A DNA stretch of 64,000 nucleotides from Caldifarciminota bacterium UBA5631 (GTDB lineage Bacteria > Hydrothermota > Hydrothermia > UBA1063). This document shows, one piece after another, positions 43,840 to 52,319 of this stretch. Below the pieces are notes generated by a model. That model saw only the letters and a program-made list of their open reading frames with translations. It searched no databases and had not been told where the DNA came from. Position 1 is the stretch's first letter, and each line of letters starts with the position of its first letter. The position numbers and the translations under genes are program-made. Location of the stretch: contig DIJZ01000002.1 of assembly GCA_002421425.1 (NCBI GenBank), positions 1-64,000 on the forward strand, read 5' to 3'.

Positions 43840-46740
43840 ATGGCAGAAAAAGGCCCTAACTTAAATCTGTGGAGAAACAATTATCTAATAAATTTAGACC
43901 CTAAGTGCCTATATCGGGACCCGGCCAATAGAATATTAAACATGAGTGGAGGGATACCTCACATTATGTCATATATGGGTAAAACAATTCATTATGTGTG
44001 GTTAGCCCCCTGGTTATATAAGTCAAGCTCTCGACTTGTCCATGTGTGGAAATTAAGTCAATTGGGAAACGGCACTTTTGAGATAAATATTGAAGGGGAT
44101 GCCAATTTGTGCGTTAGCAAATTAAAGAAATTGAGTTCAATTATTCCCGAAGATCCGAGGGTAAGATATGAATTTGGTAGTTTTCTTCATTTTGAGAGCA
44201 AGTTTCCTGAGCTGGCAGAAGAGGAATATCGAAAGGTTTTGGAAGCAAATCCGAAGAATTTGAGGGCACGCTTCCGGCTCGGAATTTTGCTTAAGAATAT
44301 GTTGCGTTTTGAAGAGGCTTTAAATGAATTTAACGAGATTTTGAGAATAGATCCGAATTTTGAAGGAGCTAAGTACTACTCTCAGATTATTTCTGAATTT
44401 ATAAATAATGGTGGTAAAGAATTGTTAGTTGCTGCAATGAAGGACTCAAGGAGTATGGATATTTATAAAGATTTGGCGTATATAATGCGTTTTCTCCATA
44501 TGTATTATCTTTCTACCTCGTTTTCTTATGAATGGGAAAAATTGAGGCATGAAAATAAGGGTTCAAAGGCATCTAACAGCAATGATAGAGAGTCTGAATT
44601 GATTAAAAAGTTAAGTAATCTCTTTAAGGCCCCTGAGTTTAAAGAAGAGCGTAGCGGAGTTAACTACATTTTGGGGGAAATGTATTTAGAGAGACTTTTG
44701 GGCGACGATGCTTGTGCATGCTTCGAATCTATAAGTAAAAATGAATTACATTATTTAGAAGTTCTAAAGAAAATTGGAGCATTATATATGAATTCAAGTA
44801 GTGAGTACAGAGCGAGAGAAATATTTGAAAGGATTCTGGAGTTGAAAAACGACGAAGAGTTTGCTAAGAGGGGGTTAAAAATCATAAGTGCAGTTGAAGA
44901 AACCAATGTTGACGCAGGACGAATAAGAAAAAAGTTCCTAAATGGATGCGCAAGTTTGGAAGAGAAGGAACTTTGGGAAACTTTGCGAAATTCACCCCAT
45001 ATTGTTTTTGGAGAAACAGAGGATTGTGAGTCTGCTGAACAGACTTATCGCAATGAACTTGAAAGTGAGTTAGAAAAATATGTGGAAAAAATTAAGACTC
45101 AATTTAGCGGCGCTGAAGCTTATTGCAGGTTGGGTGAGGTATATCTTAAATTTGGGAAAAATGCAAAAGCGATTTATGCCTTTAGGCAAGCAATTGAACT
45201 AAAGCCCGATTGGGCAAGAGCGTATTTTGGATTAGCAAGGGCAACTTTTAGGGGTGGTTTTTCCGGTGGTGAAAAAATTATGTTGAAAGCACTGGAGCTT
45301 GAACCCAAAAACGTTGGAAAATATTTGGAAGTATTAGCTTCTGACCGTTGTTATCCTGGTGATAGTGTTTTAAGAAAAGCTATAGAACTCAATCCTTTTC
45401 AAGAGATTAAATTCATAAAGCTTTTTGTTGAAAGCAGTAATACTTTCCCAGGAGATAGGAAGTTTATAGAAGATGCAGTTGCACGTGGTTATAAAGATGC
45501 GAAACTTTCTTATCTTTATGTTAAGAACTTTGATGTCGTTAACTCAAAGCCTGTTTGGTTTTACGAAGAAAAAACGGGGAATGCTGCATTTGTTCCTTGT
45601 ATCTTGATTTATTTTAGAAAGTCTAAAGAAGAGGAGGCTAAAATTTATCGTTATCCGGTTATTGATCTTACTATTCCTCATCCTTTAGAAGACATAGAGA
45701 AGAGAACAGAGCACTTAAAAAAGGCTGTGTCTTATGATCCTGACTTTTTCGATGCGTGGTTACTTTTGGGAAAGGACCTTTTTGATTTGATGTGGTACAA
45801 GGGCCTTGATAATCAGGATGAAGTGATAAAAGCTTGGAAAGAGGTTTTGAGATTAAACCCAGAGCATGCAGAAGCTCATAGATATTTAGCAGAAGTGTAT
45901 TGGTATACTTTGAGGTTTGATGATGCGCTGCGGGAGTTTGAAGAGGCTGAGAGGCTTGAACCACAAAATATTTTTAATACTTTAATGTATGCAAATTTCC
46001 TTCAGTATATTGGGAGAGCTAAGGAAGCTGAGGATAAATACAAGAAAATCTATGACTTTGCACACTATTATCTTGGGTATCTTTACCACCATCTCGGCTC
46101 TTATGAGGATGCTGAAATTGAGTACCGTAAAGCTCTCGTTTATAAGGGGTTTATGTGGCTTGATGTAATCGACATAGAATTGTTACTTGGGTTATTAATG
46201 TTTGATTCTGGAAGATATGAAGATATATTAGCATTGATTGCGACTAAACAGTTGGCAGAATTTCGTTCTGATTTGAAAGCGGAGTATGCTCTTTTTATTT
46301 CTAAATTGATGGAAAAATTAAGGAGTTATGAAGTTGCTGAACTTATGCTTTATGAAACCGAAAAGAGAGACCCAGAATATTTAAAATGGGCTGAGGATCT
46401 TGTAAATTTCAAACCGAAGCGCTATGACTTTATGAAACTGCATCCTCGCGTTCTCTCGGTTTGTAAGGAAATTGGATTTAGAAACAGGATACCGGATTTT
46501 CAGGAGAAACTCAACTTTGTCCAAATATTGGATGAAGCGCATAAGTATTTGGAAAGGATTGAGACCAATCCCGATGATGCCCTTGCTCATTATGGGTTAG
46601 CATTGTTGTGTGAGAAAGTTGGAAATCTCGAAGGGGCGGAGAGGGAACTCAAAGAAGTTTTGAGAATAAAGCCGGATTTTTACCAAGCCTCCGAAAAGCT
46701 TGAATATTTGGAGAGACGAAGGAAAGGCGAGCTGAACTGA
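43840..46740 (+). CDS. Second large tetratricopeptide-repeat protein
   Basis: 966 aa, 13 nt after the previous stop, ribosome site GAGGAGGGG. The first ~90 residues are not TPR (SGGIPHIMSYMGKTIHYVWLAPWLYKSS). Multiple TPR units follow, separated by degenerate segments (for example AEAYCRLGEVYLKFGKNAKAIYAFRQAIEL near 425, AEAHRYLAEVYWYTLRFDDALREFEEAE near 690). No catalytic motif seen. It looks like a diverged relative of its neighbour and may act with it as a complex. Function unknown. Confidence 0.85.
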   Translation: MAEKGPNLNLWRNNYLINLDPKCLYRDPANRILNMSGGIPHIMSYMGKTIHYVWLAPWLYKSSSRLVHVWKLSQLGNGTFEINIEGDANLCVSKLKKLSSIIPEDPRVRYEFGSFLHFESKFPELAEEEYRKVLEANPKNLRARFRLGILLKNMLRFEEALNEFNEILRIDPNFEGAKYYSQIISEFINNGGKELLVAAMKDSRSMDIYKDLAYIMRFLHMYYLSTSFSYEWEKLRHENKGSKASNSNDRESELIKKLSNLFKAPEFKEERSGVNYILGEMYLERLLGDDACACFESISKNELHYLEVLKKIGALYMNSSSEYRAREIFERILELKNDEEFAKRGLKIISAVEETNVDAGRIRKKFLNGCASLEEKELWETLRNSPHIVFGETEDCESAEQTYRNELESELEKYVEKIKTQFSGAEAYCRLGEVYLKFGKNAKAIYAFRQAIELKPDWARAYFGLARATFRGGFSGGEKIMLKALELEPKNVGKYLEVLASDRCYPGDSVLRKAIELNPFQEIKFIKLFVESSNTFPGDRKFIEDAVARGYKDAKLSYLYVKNFDVVNSKPVWFYEEKTGNAAFVPCILIYFRKSKEEEAKIYRYPVIDLTIPHPLEDIEKRTEHLKKAVSYDPDFFDAWLLLGKDLFDLMWYKGLDNQDEVIKAWKEVLRLNPEHAEAHRYLAEVYWYTLRFDDALREFEEAERLEPQNIFNTLMYANFLQYIGRAKEAEDKYKKIYDFAHYYLGYLYHHLGSYEDAEIEYRKALVYKGFMWLDVIDIELLLGLLMFDSGRYEDILALIATKQLAEFRSDLKAEYALFISKLMEKLRSYEVAELMLYETEKRDPEYLKWAEDLVNFKPKRYDFMKLHPRVLSVCKEIGFRNRIPDFQEKLNFVQILDEAHKYLERIETNPDDALAHYGLALLCEKVGNLEGAERELKEVLRIKPDFYQASEKLEYLERRRKGELN

Positions 46741-46782
46741 TAAAAGTATATTTAACGTAAACGAAGTTCCTCTTAAGTGGTG

Positions 46783-46947
46783 ATGGTTGTGAATTTTTGT
46801 GACTACTGGTTAAAGCGGTGTCTAACCATTCAAAGGGAAGGCAATAGAATATGCAGTATAATCGGGATAGCCTGGGTGAAAGAAAGGTATAAACCTTTGA
46901 GGGGAAAATTGCCCCAAGGAATTGGTGGAGTAGGTATTGTTCGATAA
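46783..46947 (+). CDS. Short cysteine-containing ORF
   Basis: 54 codons from the ATG at 46783: MVVNFCDYWLKRC at the start, then GNRICSIIGIAWVKERYKP. Three Cys and two Trp in a short basic protein give it real-protein composition. There is no clear Shine-Dalgarno, but two in-frame GTG codons lie directly upstream (46777, 46780). It sits right after the TPR genes and before the second decayed repeat. May be a microprotein or a fragment. Confidence 0.35.
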   Translation: MVVNFCDYWLKRCLTIQREGNRICSIIGIAWVKERYKPLRGKLPQGIGGVGIVR

Positions 46948-46972
46948 AAAGGAGATTTGATTTTAGCTTACC

Positions 46973-47197
46973 TCACCGTCTTCCCGCTCGAGCTTCTCCA
47001 GTAATTCCACAGTATCACCCTTTGCGGTATTACTCTTTTTCTGTAATATGGTGATTTTTTAAGTAGGAAATAGCGTATTGTTGGGCGGAAGAGTTTGATG
47101 GGGAGGAGTTTTATGCCGAGGGTTTTTTGGATGTCTTTTATGTAGTTGTCGAAGGTTCTTGTCTAGTTTAACAATCTGGCTTTCTTCGTAACACAAT
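46973..47197 (-). pseudogene. Decayed 3' end of an epimerase-like gene, copy 2
   Basis: The minus-strand translation contains TFDNYIKDIQKTLGIKLLP and FRPTIRYFLLKKSPYYRKR, nearly matching copy 1 at 39976-40263. A small deletion shifts the frame between the EESQ and TFDNY segments, so this copy is broken. It is in direct orientation with copy 1. Confidence 0.5.
46993..47188. repeat. Long direct repeat, copy 2
   Basis: About 196 bp matching 40010-40210 in the same orientation. The pair encloses the 80-aa gene, both TPR genes and the short Cys ORF, a 6.8-kb unit. Confidence 0.85.
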
Positions 47198-47296
47198 TAA
47201 TGTTGTAGCGGTTTTTAGAAAAGGCCTCTTTTGGGAATGTTTGGATACCATCTGAATACCTTCCAATTTTCTATAGTTTATATAAACTCTTTCAAT

Positions 47297-47325
47297 TTGG
47301 AACTGGGACGAGTGGGGTTTAAAAT
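47297..47325 (+). promoter_or_regulatory. Promoter TTGGAA-N17-TAAAAT, near-leaderless
   Basis: TTGGAA (47297-47302) and TAAAAT (47320-47325) are spaced 17 nt. The ATG at 47334 follows after 8 nt with no Shine-Dalgarno. Confidence 0.55.
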
Positions 47326-47333
47326 ATAGACGT

Positions 47334-47831
47334 ATGCACTCAGTAGTTGATGAGCTCCTGAAAAAACTGAGAAGAGCTAAAACCAAGGAGAAGGCGAAGA
47401 TTATTGAAGAAATTTCACACATAGAGTTAACTACAAAGTATGACGTCGTAAAGCTATTGGATGAGCTTATAGAAATATTATCTAATTCTTCAGGCGAGTT
47501 GAAAAAGGCTGCAATAATGGCTCTCGTAAGGATCAGAGAAAAGGGTGCATTAAATTTGCTTTTTGAGGAAATTCCAACGATGCTTTCCGTTGACGAACAG
47601 GTTGGTTTGGGTGATTTATTTGCACCTGTAGCCGAGAGTATGGACGAGAAAAAGGATGGTCTTGTAATTAGTGATTTTGCTGAGATCTTCAAAGATTTTC
47701 ACGTAGAAGGCGAGTCCCCTAATCAGGAAGAAGGTTCCGAGAAGGAGCAAGGAGAAGAAGAGAAGAAGAAGGCGAGGGAAAAGCGGGAAAAGTACCCTGA
47801 CCTTATGGATTTTGAGATACCAGAGGATTAA
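47334..47831 (+). CDS. HEAT-like helical protein with acidic tail, unrecognised
   Basis: 165 aa. The first ~110 residues form helical pairs reminiscent of HEAT repeats (TTKYDVVKLLDELIEILSN, SSGELKKAAIMALVRIREKG). A highly charged tail follows (PNQEEGSEKEQGEEEKKK). No signal peptide. It ends the AT-rich island on the right and has its own near-leaderless promoter. A protein-protein adaptor role is plausible but not shown. Confidence 0.6.
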   Translation: MHSVVDELLKKLRRAKTKEKAKIIEEISHIELTTKYDVVKLLDELIEILSNSSGELKKAAIMALVRIREKGALNLLFEEIPTMLSVDEQVGLGDLFAPVAESMDEKKDGLVISDFAEIFKDFHVEGESPNQEEGSEKEQGEEEKKKAREKREKYPDLMDFEIPED

Positions 47832-47988
47832 GTTTTCATCATTATTTCGTATTTGCGATTATTCGATTTAATTTTGATTTAGAGCATAGTCAATTTCTTT
47901 TATAAATCTCGATTTTATCTGAATTTCAGTTCAATAGTATAATAGGTCATACCTTATCGAATTAAACGCAAAGAACTGACCTTTGTTT

Positions 47989-48762
47989 TTAAGCTGTTTC
48001 TTTTTGTAGCTCTGATTTTTTCTTCAAAGCAAATATTATAAATACCGCCACTAAGGCAAAGACTAAAACTACTCCTTCCATTAATATGGAAGAATATCCC
48101 TTCATTTTCATAAATACGGCTGCTGCGTCGACAACGGTATGAGCTAAAATTGCATATATGAGCCAGATTATATTTGATCTTACGATAGCCTGAAGCACGA
48201 GGAGTGTCCAGGCAACATGCATCGTAATTGCAAAGATTCTCTCAAAGCCGCCAAGGAGAGGGTCATACCATGGGACGGACCAGAAGGCTTCAATCTGCTG
48301 CTTTACCTTGAGGAGATTTTCCCCAGTTAGACCGAGCCTTTCCAATCCACCGCTTTTCAATATGAGCATATTAACGAAGGTGGCAAATAACAAGAGTCCA
48401 AGAATTACCGATTCTATACCGCCGTGACCTGCTCCAAAAGTTATTCCCTCCTCCCAGGATCTTGCCTCTCTTCTCCAGAATTTAAGAGCAAGATACCTTG
48501 CCACCTCTTCACAAATTCCCGCTGAAAGTCCTGCTACAAGGGCCATTGCAGGTAGGGGCCAGAGGGCAACACCCTGTCCACCTTTAAGGATGCCGAGGGC
48601 ATAATTGAGTGGAATGTGAACAACCTGAGAAAGAACAAAGGTTATTGCGCCAGCCCAGACAAGACTCATCTGTAAATTGAATTTTTTCGTGAGGAATACC
48701 CATAAGAAGATGGGTATTCCTATCATTATTATCATCTCAATGATAAAGGCAACAATTAACAT
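47989..48762 (-). CDS. YhfC-family intramembrane protease-like protein
   Basis: 257 aa with about seven hydrophobic segments. The family's conserved motifs are ICEEVARYLALKFW, GAGHGGIESVILG and a late AHTVVDAAAV, whose Glu and His residues are proposed metal ligands. AAGGAGAGG precedes the ATG. It follows cstA by 23 nt on the same strand, so it is probably co-transcribed. Confidence 0.88.
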   Translation of the reverse strand: MLIVAFIIEMIIMIGIPIFLWVFLTKKFNLQMSLVWAGAITFVLSQVVHIPLNYALGILKGGQGVALWPLPAMALVAGLSAGICEEVARYLALKFWRREARSWEEGITFGAGHGGIESVILGLLLFATFVNMLILKSGGLERLGLTGENLLKVKQQIEAFWSVPWYDPLLGGFERIFAITMHVAWTLLVLQAIVRSNIIWLIYAILAHTVVDAAAVFMKMKGYSSILMEGVVLVFALVAVFIIFALKKKSELQKETA

Positions 48763-48785
48763 ATCCTCTCCTTAAATTGTTGAAT

Positions 48786-50399
48786 TCAGACTTCTTTTTT
48801 TCTGACAGCTGAAACCGATTCAATCACAACAAAAATAGCCAGGCCAAACAGAATAAGGGCGGTTATGGTTATCACGTCGTATTGCCCGTGAGTCATTTTG
48901 ACTACAAGAGTGTAGGCCAGGGCGGTGAGGGTCATAACGAGCATAAATAGCATTGGTAAAATTATGGCCAAGGAATGTTTGAAGTTTTCTCGTTTTACCC
49001 ATACGTAGATTACAAGTAAAACGAGGGCAGCAAGAAGCTGGTTAGTGGTCCCAAAGATGGGCCAGACAACCTTCCATACGGGTACGACGTTACCGGAGAA
49101 ATCCTTCAGTTTCATATTCAAGAGAATGATGGGTAAAACGAGGGATATCACTGTTGCCAATATTCTGGAGTTTAAACTTTCCTTGATTTCAAAGAGCTCC
49201 TGGAAGATGTATCTGGCAATTCTCGTGGCGGTATCGACTGTTGTTAATATAAAGGCCGATATGGCAAGGTATCCAAGAATCTGCCCGGCTCTTGGATTAA
49301 TGCCCACAACGGAGCAGAATTTTCCTATTCCTTCGGAATAAATTTGCTGAGGATTTGCCACAGTTTGACCTTTTGCGAGGATCATTACTGTTGAGAGAGC
49401 GATGGCAGCAACCACGCCTTCCAGCAACATTCCACCGTAGGTAACGAACCTGGCATTTTTGGGGCTATCCAGTTGCTTGGAAGTGGTTCCCGATGAAACG
49501 AGGGAGTGAAATCCAGAAATCGCGCCGCAGGCAATTGTTATAAACATAAAGGGAATTAGCGGGCCGATAGATTTAGAGTTAAAGCTTATAAATGCGGGAT
49601 AACTTATCTGATTTCGCCCGAATATCAAACCCACTAGGCCGATAATTACCGTAAAGTAAAGAAAGTAACTTGAGAGGTAATCCCTCGGCTGTAAAAGGAA
49701 CCATACGGGGAGGATGGATGCTAAAAAGGCGTATACGATTAGAACCCAGATCCAGCTCTGTTTTGAAAGGGAAAGAAATGTGTTGCTGAGACTGTAAACT
49801 ATGCCTGCAAGGATTATTATTAAGGCTAAAACGGTTGAGGGGCCGAGTTTAAAATTGAGACGATAAATAGAAATTCCGAACAGAATTGCAATGAAGATGT
49901 AGAGCACACTTACCTGGGCAACGGCTGGCTCTTTTGCGAAGGTATCAGCGCTGAGGTCGAGAAAGACTGCAACTACGTACATTAGTGCGAGCCATATGAA
50001 AACGAGAAAGATCTTGTAAGTTCTTTTATTGATATACTTTTTCGCTACTTCTGCTATGGACCTTCCGCCGTGTCTTATGGAGATTACCAGGGAGGAGAAA
50101 TCGTGCAATCCCCCTATGAAAATGGAACCGAGAACGATCCAGAGAATAGCTGGTCCCCATCCGAAGGCGAGTCCTGCGATGATAGGTCCTACAATAGGTC
50201 CTGCACCTGCAATGGACGAGAAGTGGTGTCCAAGAAGTACAAGTTTATTCGTGGGGACGTAGTCAACACTGTCGTATTTTTCCTTTGAGGGGACCGGCTC
50301 GCTTTCGTTAACTTTATAAGTATTCTCGAGGAACTTCCCGTAAAATATGAAGGCAAAGCCAAAAATCAAAATAACTGCTATCACATATATAGTAGTCAT
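48786..50399 (-). CDS. cstA: Carbon starvation protein CstA family peptide/pyruvate transporter
   Basis: 537 aa from the ATG at 50399, which follows TATAAT by exactly 6 nt. A longer frame has no support. Many transmembrane segments are present, with the family signature GHHFSSIAGAGPIVGPIIAG and GGLHDFSSLVISIRHGGRSIAEV. The C-terminal part shows LISTVDTATRIARY-like (LTTVDTATRIARY) and GTTNQLLAAL motifs. CstA proteins import peptides or pyruvate under nutrient stress. This fits a genome with secreted peptidases (389 and 3980), although the link is inference. Confidence 0.94.
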   Translation of the reverse strand: MTTIYVIAVILIFGFAFIFYGKFLENTYKVNESEPVPSKEKYDSVDYVPTNKLVLLGHHFSSIAGAGPIVGPIIAGLAFGWGPAILWIVLGSIFIGGLHDFSSLVISIRHGGRSIAEVAKKYINKRTYKIFLVFIWLALMYVVAVFLDLSADTFAKEPAVAQVSVLYIFIAILFGISIYRLNFKLGPSTVLALIIILAGIVYSLSNTFLSLSKQSWIWVLIVYAFLASILPVWFLLQPRDYLSSYFLYFTVIIGLVGLIFGRNQISYPAFISFNSKSIGPLIPFMFITIACGAISGFHSLVSSGTTSKQLDSPKNARFVTYGGMLLEGVVAAIALSTVMILAKGQTVANPQQIYSEGIGKFCSVVGINPRAGQILGYLAISAFILTTVDTATRIARYIFQELFEIKESLNSRILATVISLVLPIILLNMKLKDFSGNVVPVWKVVWPIFGTTNQLLAALVLLVIYVWVKRENFKHSLAIILPMLFMLVMTLTALAYTLVVKMTHGQYDVITITALILFGLAIFVVIESVSAVRKKEV

Positions 50400-50713
50400 T
50401 CGAGAATTATAAAACTCTTGTGAAAGATGTGAAAGCAAACAATAGCAACGTGTTGTGCTGTTCTGCCGGGAGCTAAGTGAGTTCTCAGAGGTTTTAGACT
50501 TGGTTATTCTTTATAGTTTTATTTTAAACGATTACGAAGTCGAAGGTTAATTACGCAGGGGCGCTTTGGATGTCAATTCAGAAATGCTTCTTACTCAGTA
50601 ATAGGGACCGCATGAGAAAAACCTGGTCGTTTCCGTTCGCGAATTGACAGTAAAATAGAGAATACAGAGAAAGGGATTAATAGCCCCTTTGAAACTTTTT
50701 GGCTGAAATAAGT
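50400..50713. other. Intergenic region between cstA and zinc-ribbon gene
   Basis: About 310 bp without a recognisable gene. It holds the cstA promoter at its left edge. A possible hairpin, AAAGGG-N9-CCCTTT, lies near 50672-50692 on the minus strand downstream of the zinc-ribbon gene, with only a weak U tract. Nothing else stands out. Confidence 0.35.
50406..50433 (-). promoter_or_regulatory. Promoter TTCACA-N16-TATAAT of leaderless cstA
   Basis: On the minus strand TATAAT (50406-50411) lies 6 nt (TCTCGA) before the ATG at 50399. TTCACA is spaced 16 nt upstream (50428-50433). Confidence 0.65.
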
Positions 50714-50971
50714 CTATTTCTTTTGCATATCCAGATACATCTCTCGGTATATTTTCTGACCCAATGGTGTTTCAAGGGGTATCATTGTATCTTTCTTACA
50801 AACCGGGCAAACCTTTGTCTTGCTTGCTAACCGCCAAACGGAATAGATTACACCCGGAATAATGAACATACACCACAAAAGTATTTCAATCCAGATACTA
50901 CCAGGGGTATATTTGACGGGTTGGCCTATAGTTCCGCAGTAAGAGCAGATGTATTGGGTTCCAGTTTCCAT
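50714..50971 (-). CDS. Small zinc-ribbon membrane protein
   Basis: 85 aa from the ATG at 50971, preceded by AAAGGAGGGG. Two CxxC pairs (CSYC near residue 10, CPVC near 57) could form one zinc site. A transmembrane segment (IEILLWCMFIIPGVIYSVW) lies between them. The C-terminus is charged. No enzymatic motif. Function unknown. Confidence 0.78.
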   Translation of the reverse strand: METGTQYICSYCGTIGQPVKYTPGSIWIEILLWCMFIIPGVIYSVWRLASKTKVCPVCKKDTMIPLETPLGQKIYREMYLDMQKK

Positions 50972-51200
50972 TTCACCCCTCCTTTCATAATGTAATATTT
51001 TAATGCAAGTAAGCAAATTTTTATGAGGCGTTATATCACTTTGTAGTCTTTGTGGAAATTCTTGTCTGATCAAGTTTTACCTCTTTTGAACCAATGTCCG
51101 TCTCTGATAGTACGAGTATTTTAGTTAGCCATTTTAGCACCTGGAAATTATTAAACTTCCTTATTTATCAACACTTTCGTGAAGCCCTTAATAACACCTC

Positions 51201-51229
51201 TTGACAAAACGGGTCCATTAGTGTATTAT
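51201..51229 (+). promoter_or_regulatory. Promoter TTGACA-N17-TATTAT of leaderless GntR operon
   Basis: Consensus TTGACA (51201-51206), 17 nt, TATTAT (51224-51229), then exactly 6 nt (CATACT) to the ATG at 51236. This is the strongest example of the leaderless pattern and fixes the regulator's start. Confidence 0.8.
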
Positions 51230-51235
51230 CATACT

Positions 51236-51625
51236 ATGACACTCAAACACATTGAAAAACTGAACTTCGACCCCAACCTCCCTATTTATTTGCAGATTAT
51301 GAACTTCGTGAAGAAGTTGATTGTAAGGGGCACATTAAAGCCTGGAGAGAAGGTTCCATCGGTGAGGGATATGGCAGTTCACTTAGGTGTAAATCCCAAT
51401 ACAGTACAAAAAGCTTACGAAGAACTGGAGAGTGAAGGAGTTATTTTTACGAGGAGGGGTCAGGGGAACTTTGTCAATGAAAGTCAGGAAATTGTAAATC
51501 AGCTGAAAGACAAAATGGTGCGAGAAATTGTGGAAAGGCAAAAAAGAGAGTTCAGGGAACTGGGCGTAAATATATTTGAGATAATTGAGTATCTAAAGGA
51601 GAATAACGATGAATCCAATAATTGA
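51236..51625 (+). CDS. GntR-family (YtrA-type) transcriptional regulator
   Basis: 129 aa. Winged helix-turn-helix with LPIYLQI, GTLKPGEKVPSVRDMAVHLGVNPNTVQKAYEELE and RRGQGNFV, all standard for short YtrA-type GntR repressors. The small C-terminal helical tail lacks a ligand domain. It overlaps the ABC ATPase gene by 17 nt, and such regulators usually control the transporter operon they lead. Autoregulation at its own promoter is inferred. Confidence 0.93.
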   Translation: MTLKHIEKLNFDPNLPIYLQIMNFVKKLIVRGTLKPGEKVPSVRDMAVHLGVNPNTVQKAYEELESEGVIFTRRGQGNFVNESQEIVNQLKDKMVREIVERQKREFRELGVNIFEIIEYLKENNDESNN

Positions 51626-52319
51626 AGTAGGAAACCTGTACAAGAAATACGGGAAAGTCGTTGCCCTGGAGAATATATCTCTGAAGGTTAATGAAGGGCA
51701 GATTGTAGGGCTGTGTGGTCCCAACGGGAGCGGTAAGTCGACGTTTCTGCGGATCCTTACGGGAATAGTTAAGCCGTGCAGGGGTTATATAAACATTCTC
51801 GGATACAGGCCTTCAAAGGCTACCAGAAAAGTGGTTGCATATGTCTCTGAGAATGATGTCTTCTACAAGTGGATGAAAGTGTGTGAACTTATAAGGTTTC
51901 TTAAGGGCTTCTATGAAGATTTAGATCAAGAAAAGGCCTTTGAACTTCTTCGAAACGAGGGGATCGATCCAGAACGAAAAGTTGGTGAACTCTCAAAGGG
52001 CAATCGACAAAGATTAAAAGTAATTATCGCAGTATCCCGAGACCCGAAGATTCTGCTTCTGGACGAACCATTCTCAGGGATAGATATGGTGTCGAGGGAA
52101 AGGATCATGCAGATGCTTAGAGATTTTCTCTTTGAAGGAGCCCGAACGGCGATTATATCTACACACTTTGTTGAAGGACTGGAAGAGATTTTCGAAAGAG
52201 TTATTTTCTTCAGGGACGGAAATGTGGTGCTGGATGAAAATTGTGAGACCTTACGAACAGAGCGAGGAATGTCAGTAAAATCCATCTACTTTGAAATCTT
52301 CGGAGGAGGTGAAAGATGA
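51609..52319 (+). CDS. ABC transporter ATP-binding protein
   Basis: 236 aa. Walker A GPNGSGKST, signature LSKGNRQRLKV, Walker B ILLLDEPF and switch His in IISTHF. AAGGAG lies ahead of the ATG, inside the end of the regulator gene. Together with the following permease it resembles the YtrB/BcrA class of exporters linked to envelope stress and peptide antibiotics. The substrate is unknown. Confidence 0.92.
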   Translation: MNPIIEVGNLYKKYGKVVALENISLKVNEGQIVGLCGPNGSGKSTFLRILTGIVKPCRGYINILGYRPSKATRKVVAYVSENDVFYKWMKVCELIRFLKGFYEDLDQEKAFELLRNEGIDPERKVGELSKGNRQRLKVIIAVSRDPKILLLDEPFSGIDMVSRERIMQMLRDFLFEGARTAIISTHFVEGLEEIFERVIFFRDGNVVLDENCETLRTERGMSVKSIYFEIFGGGER

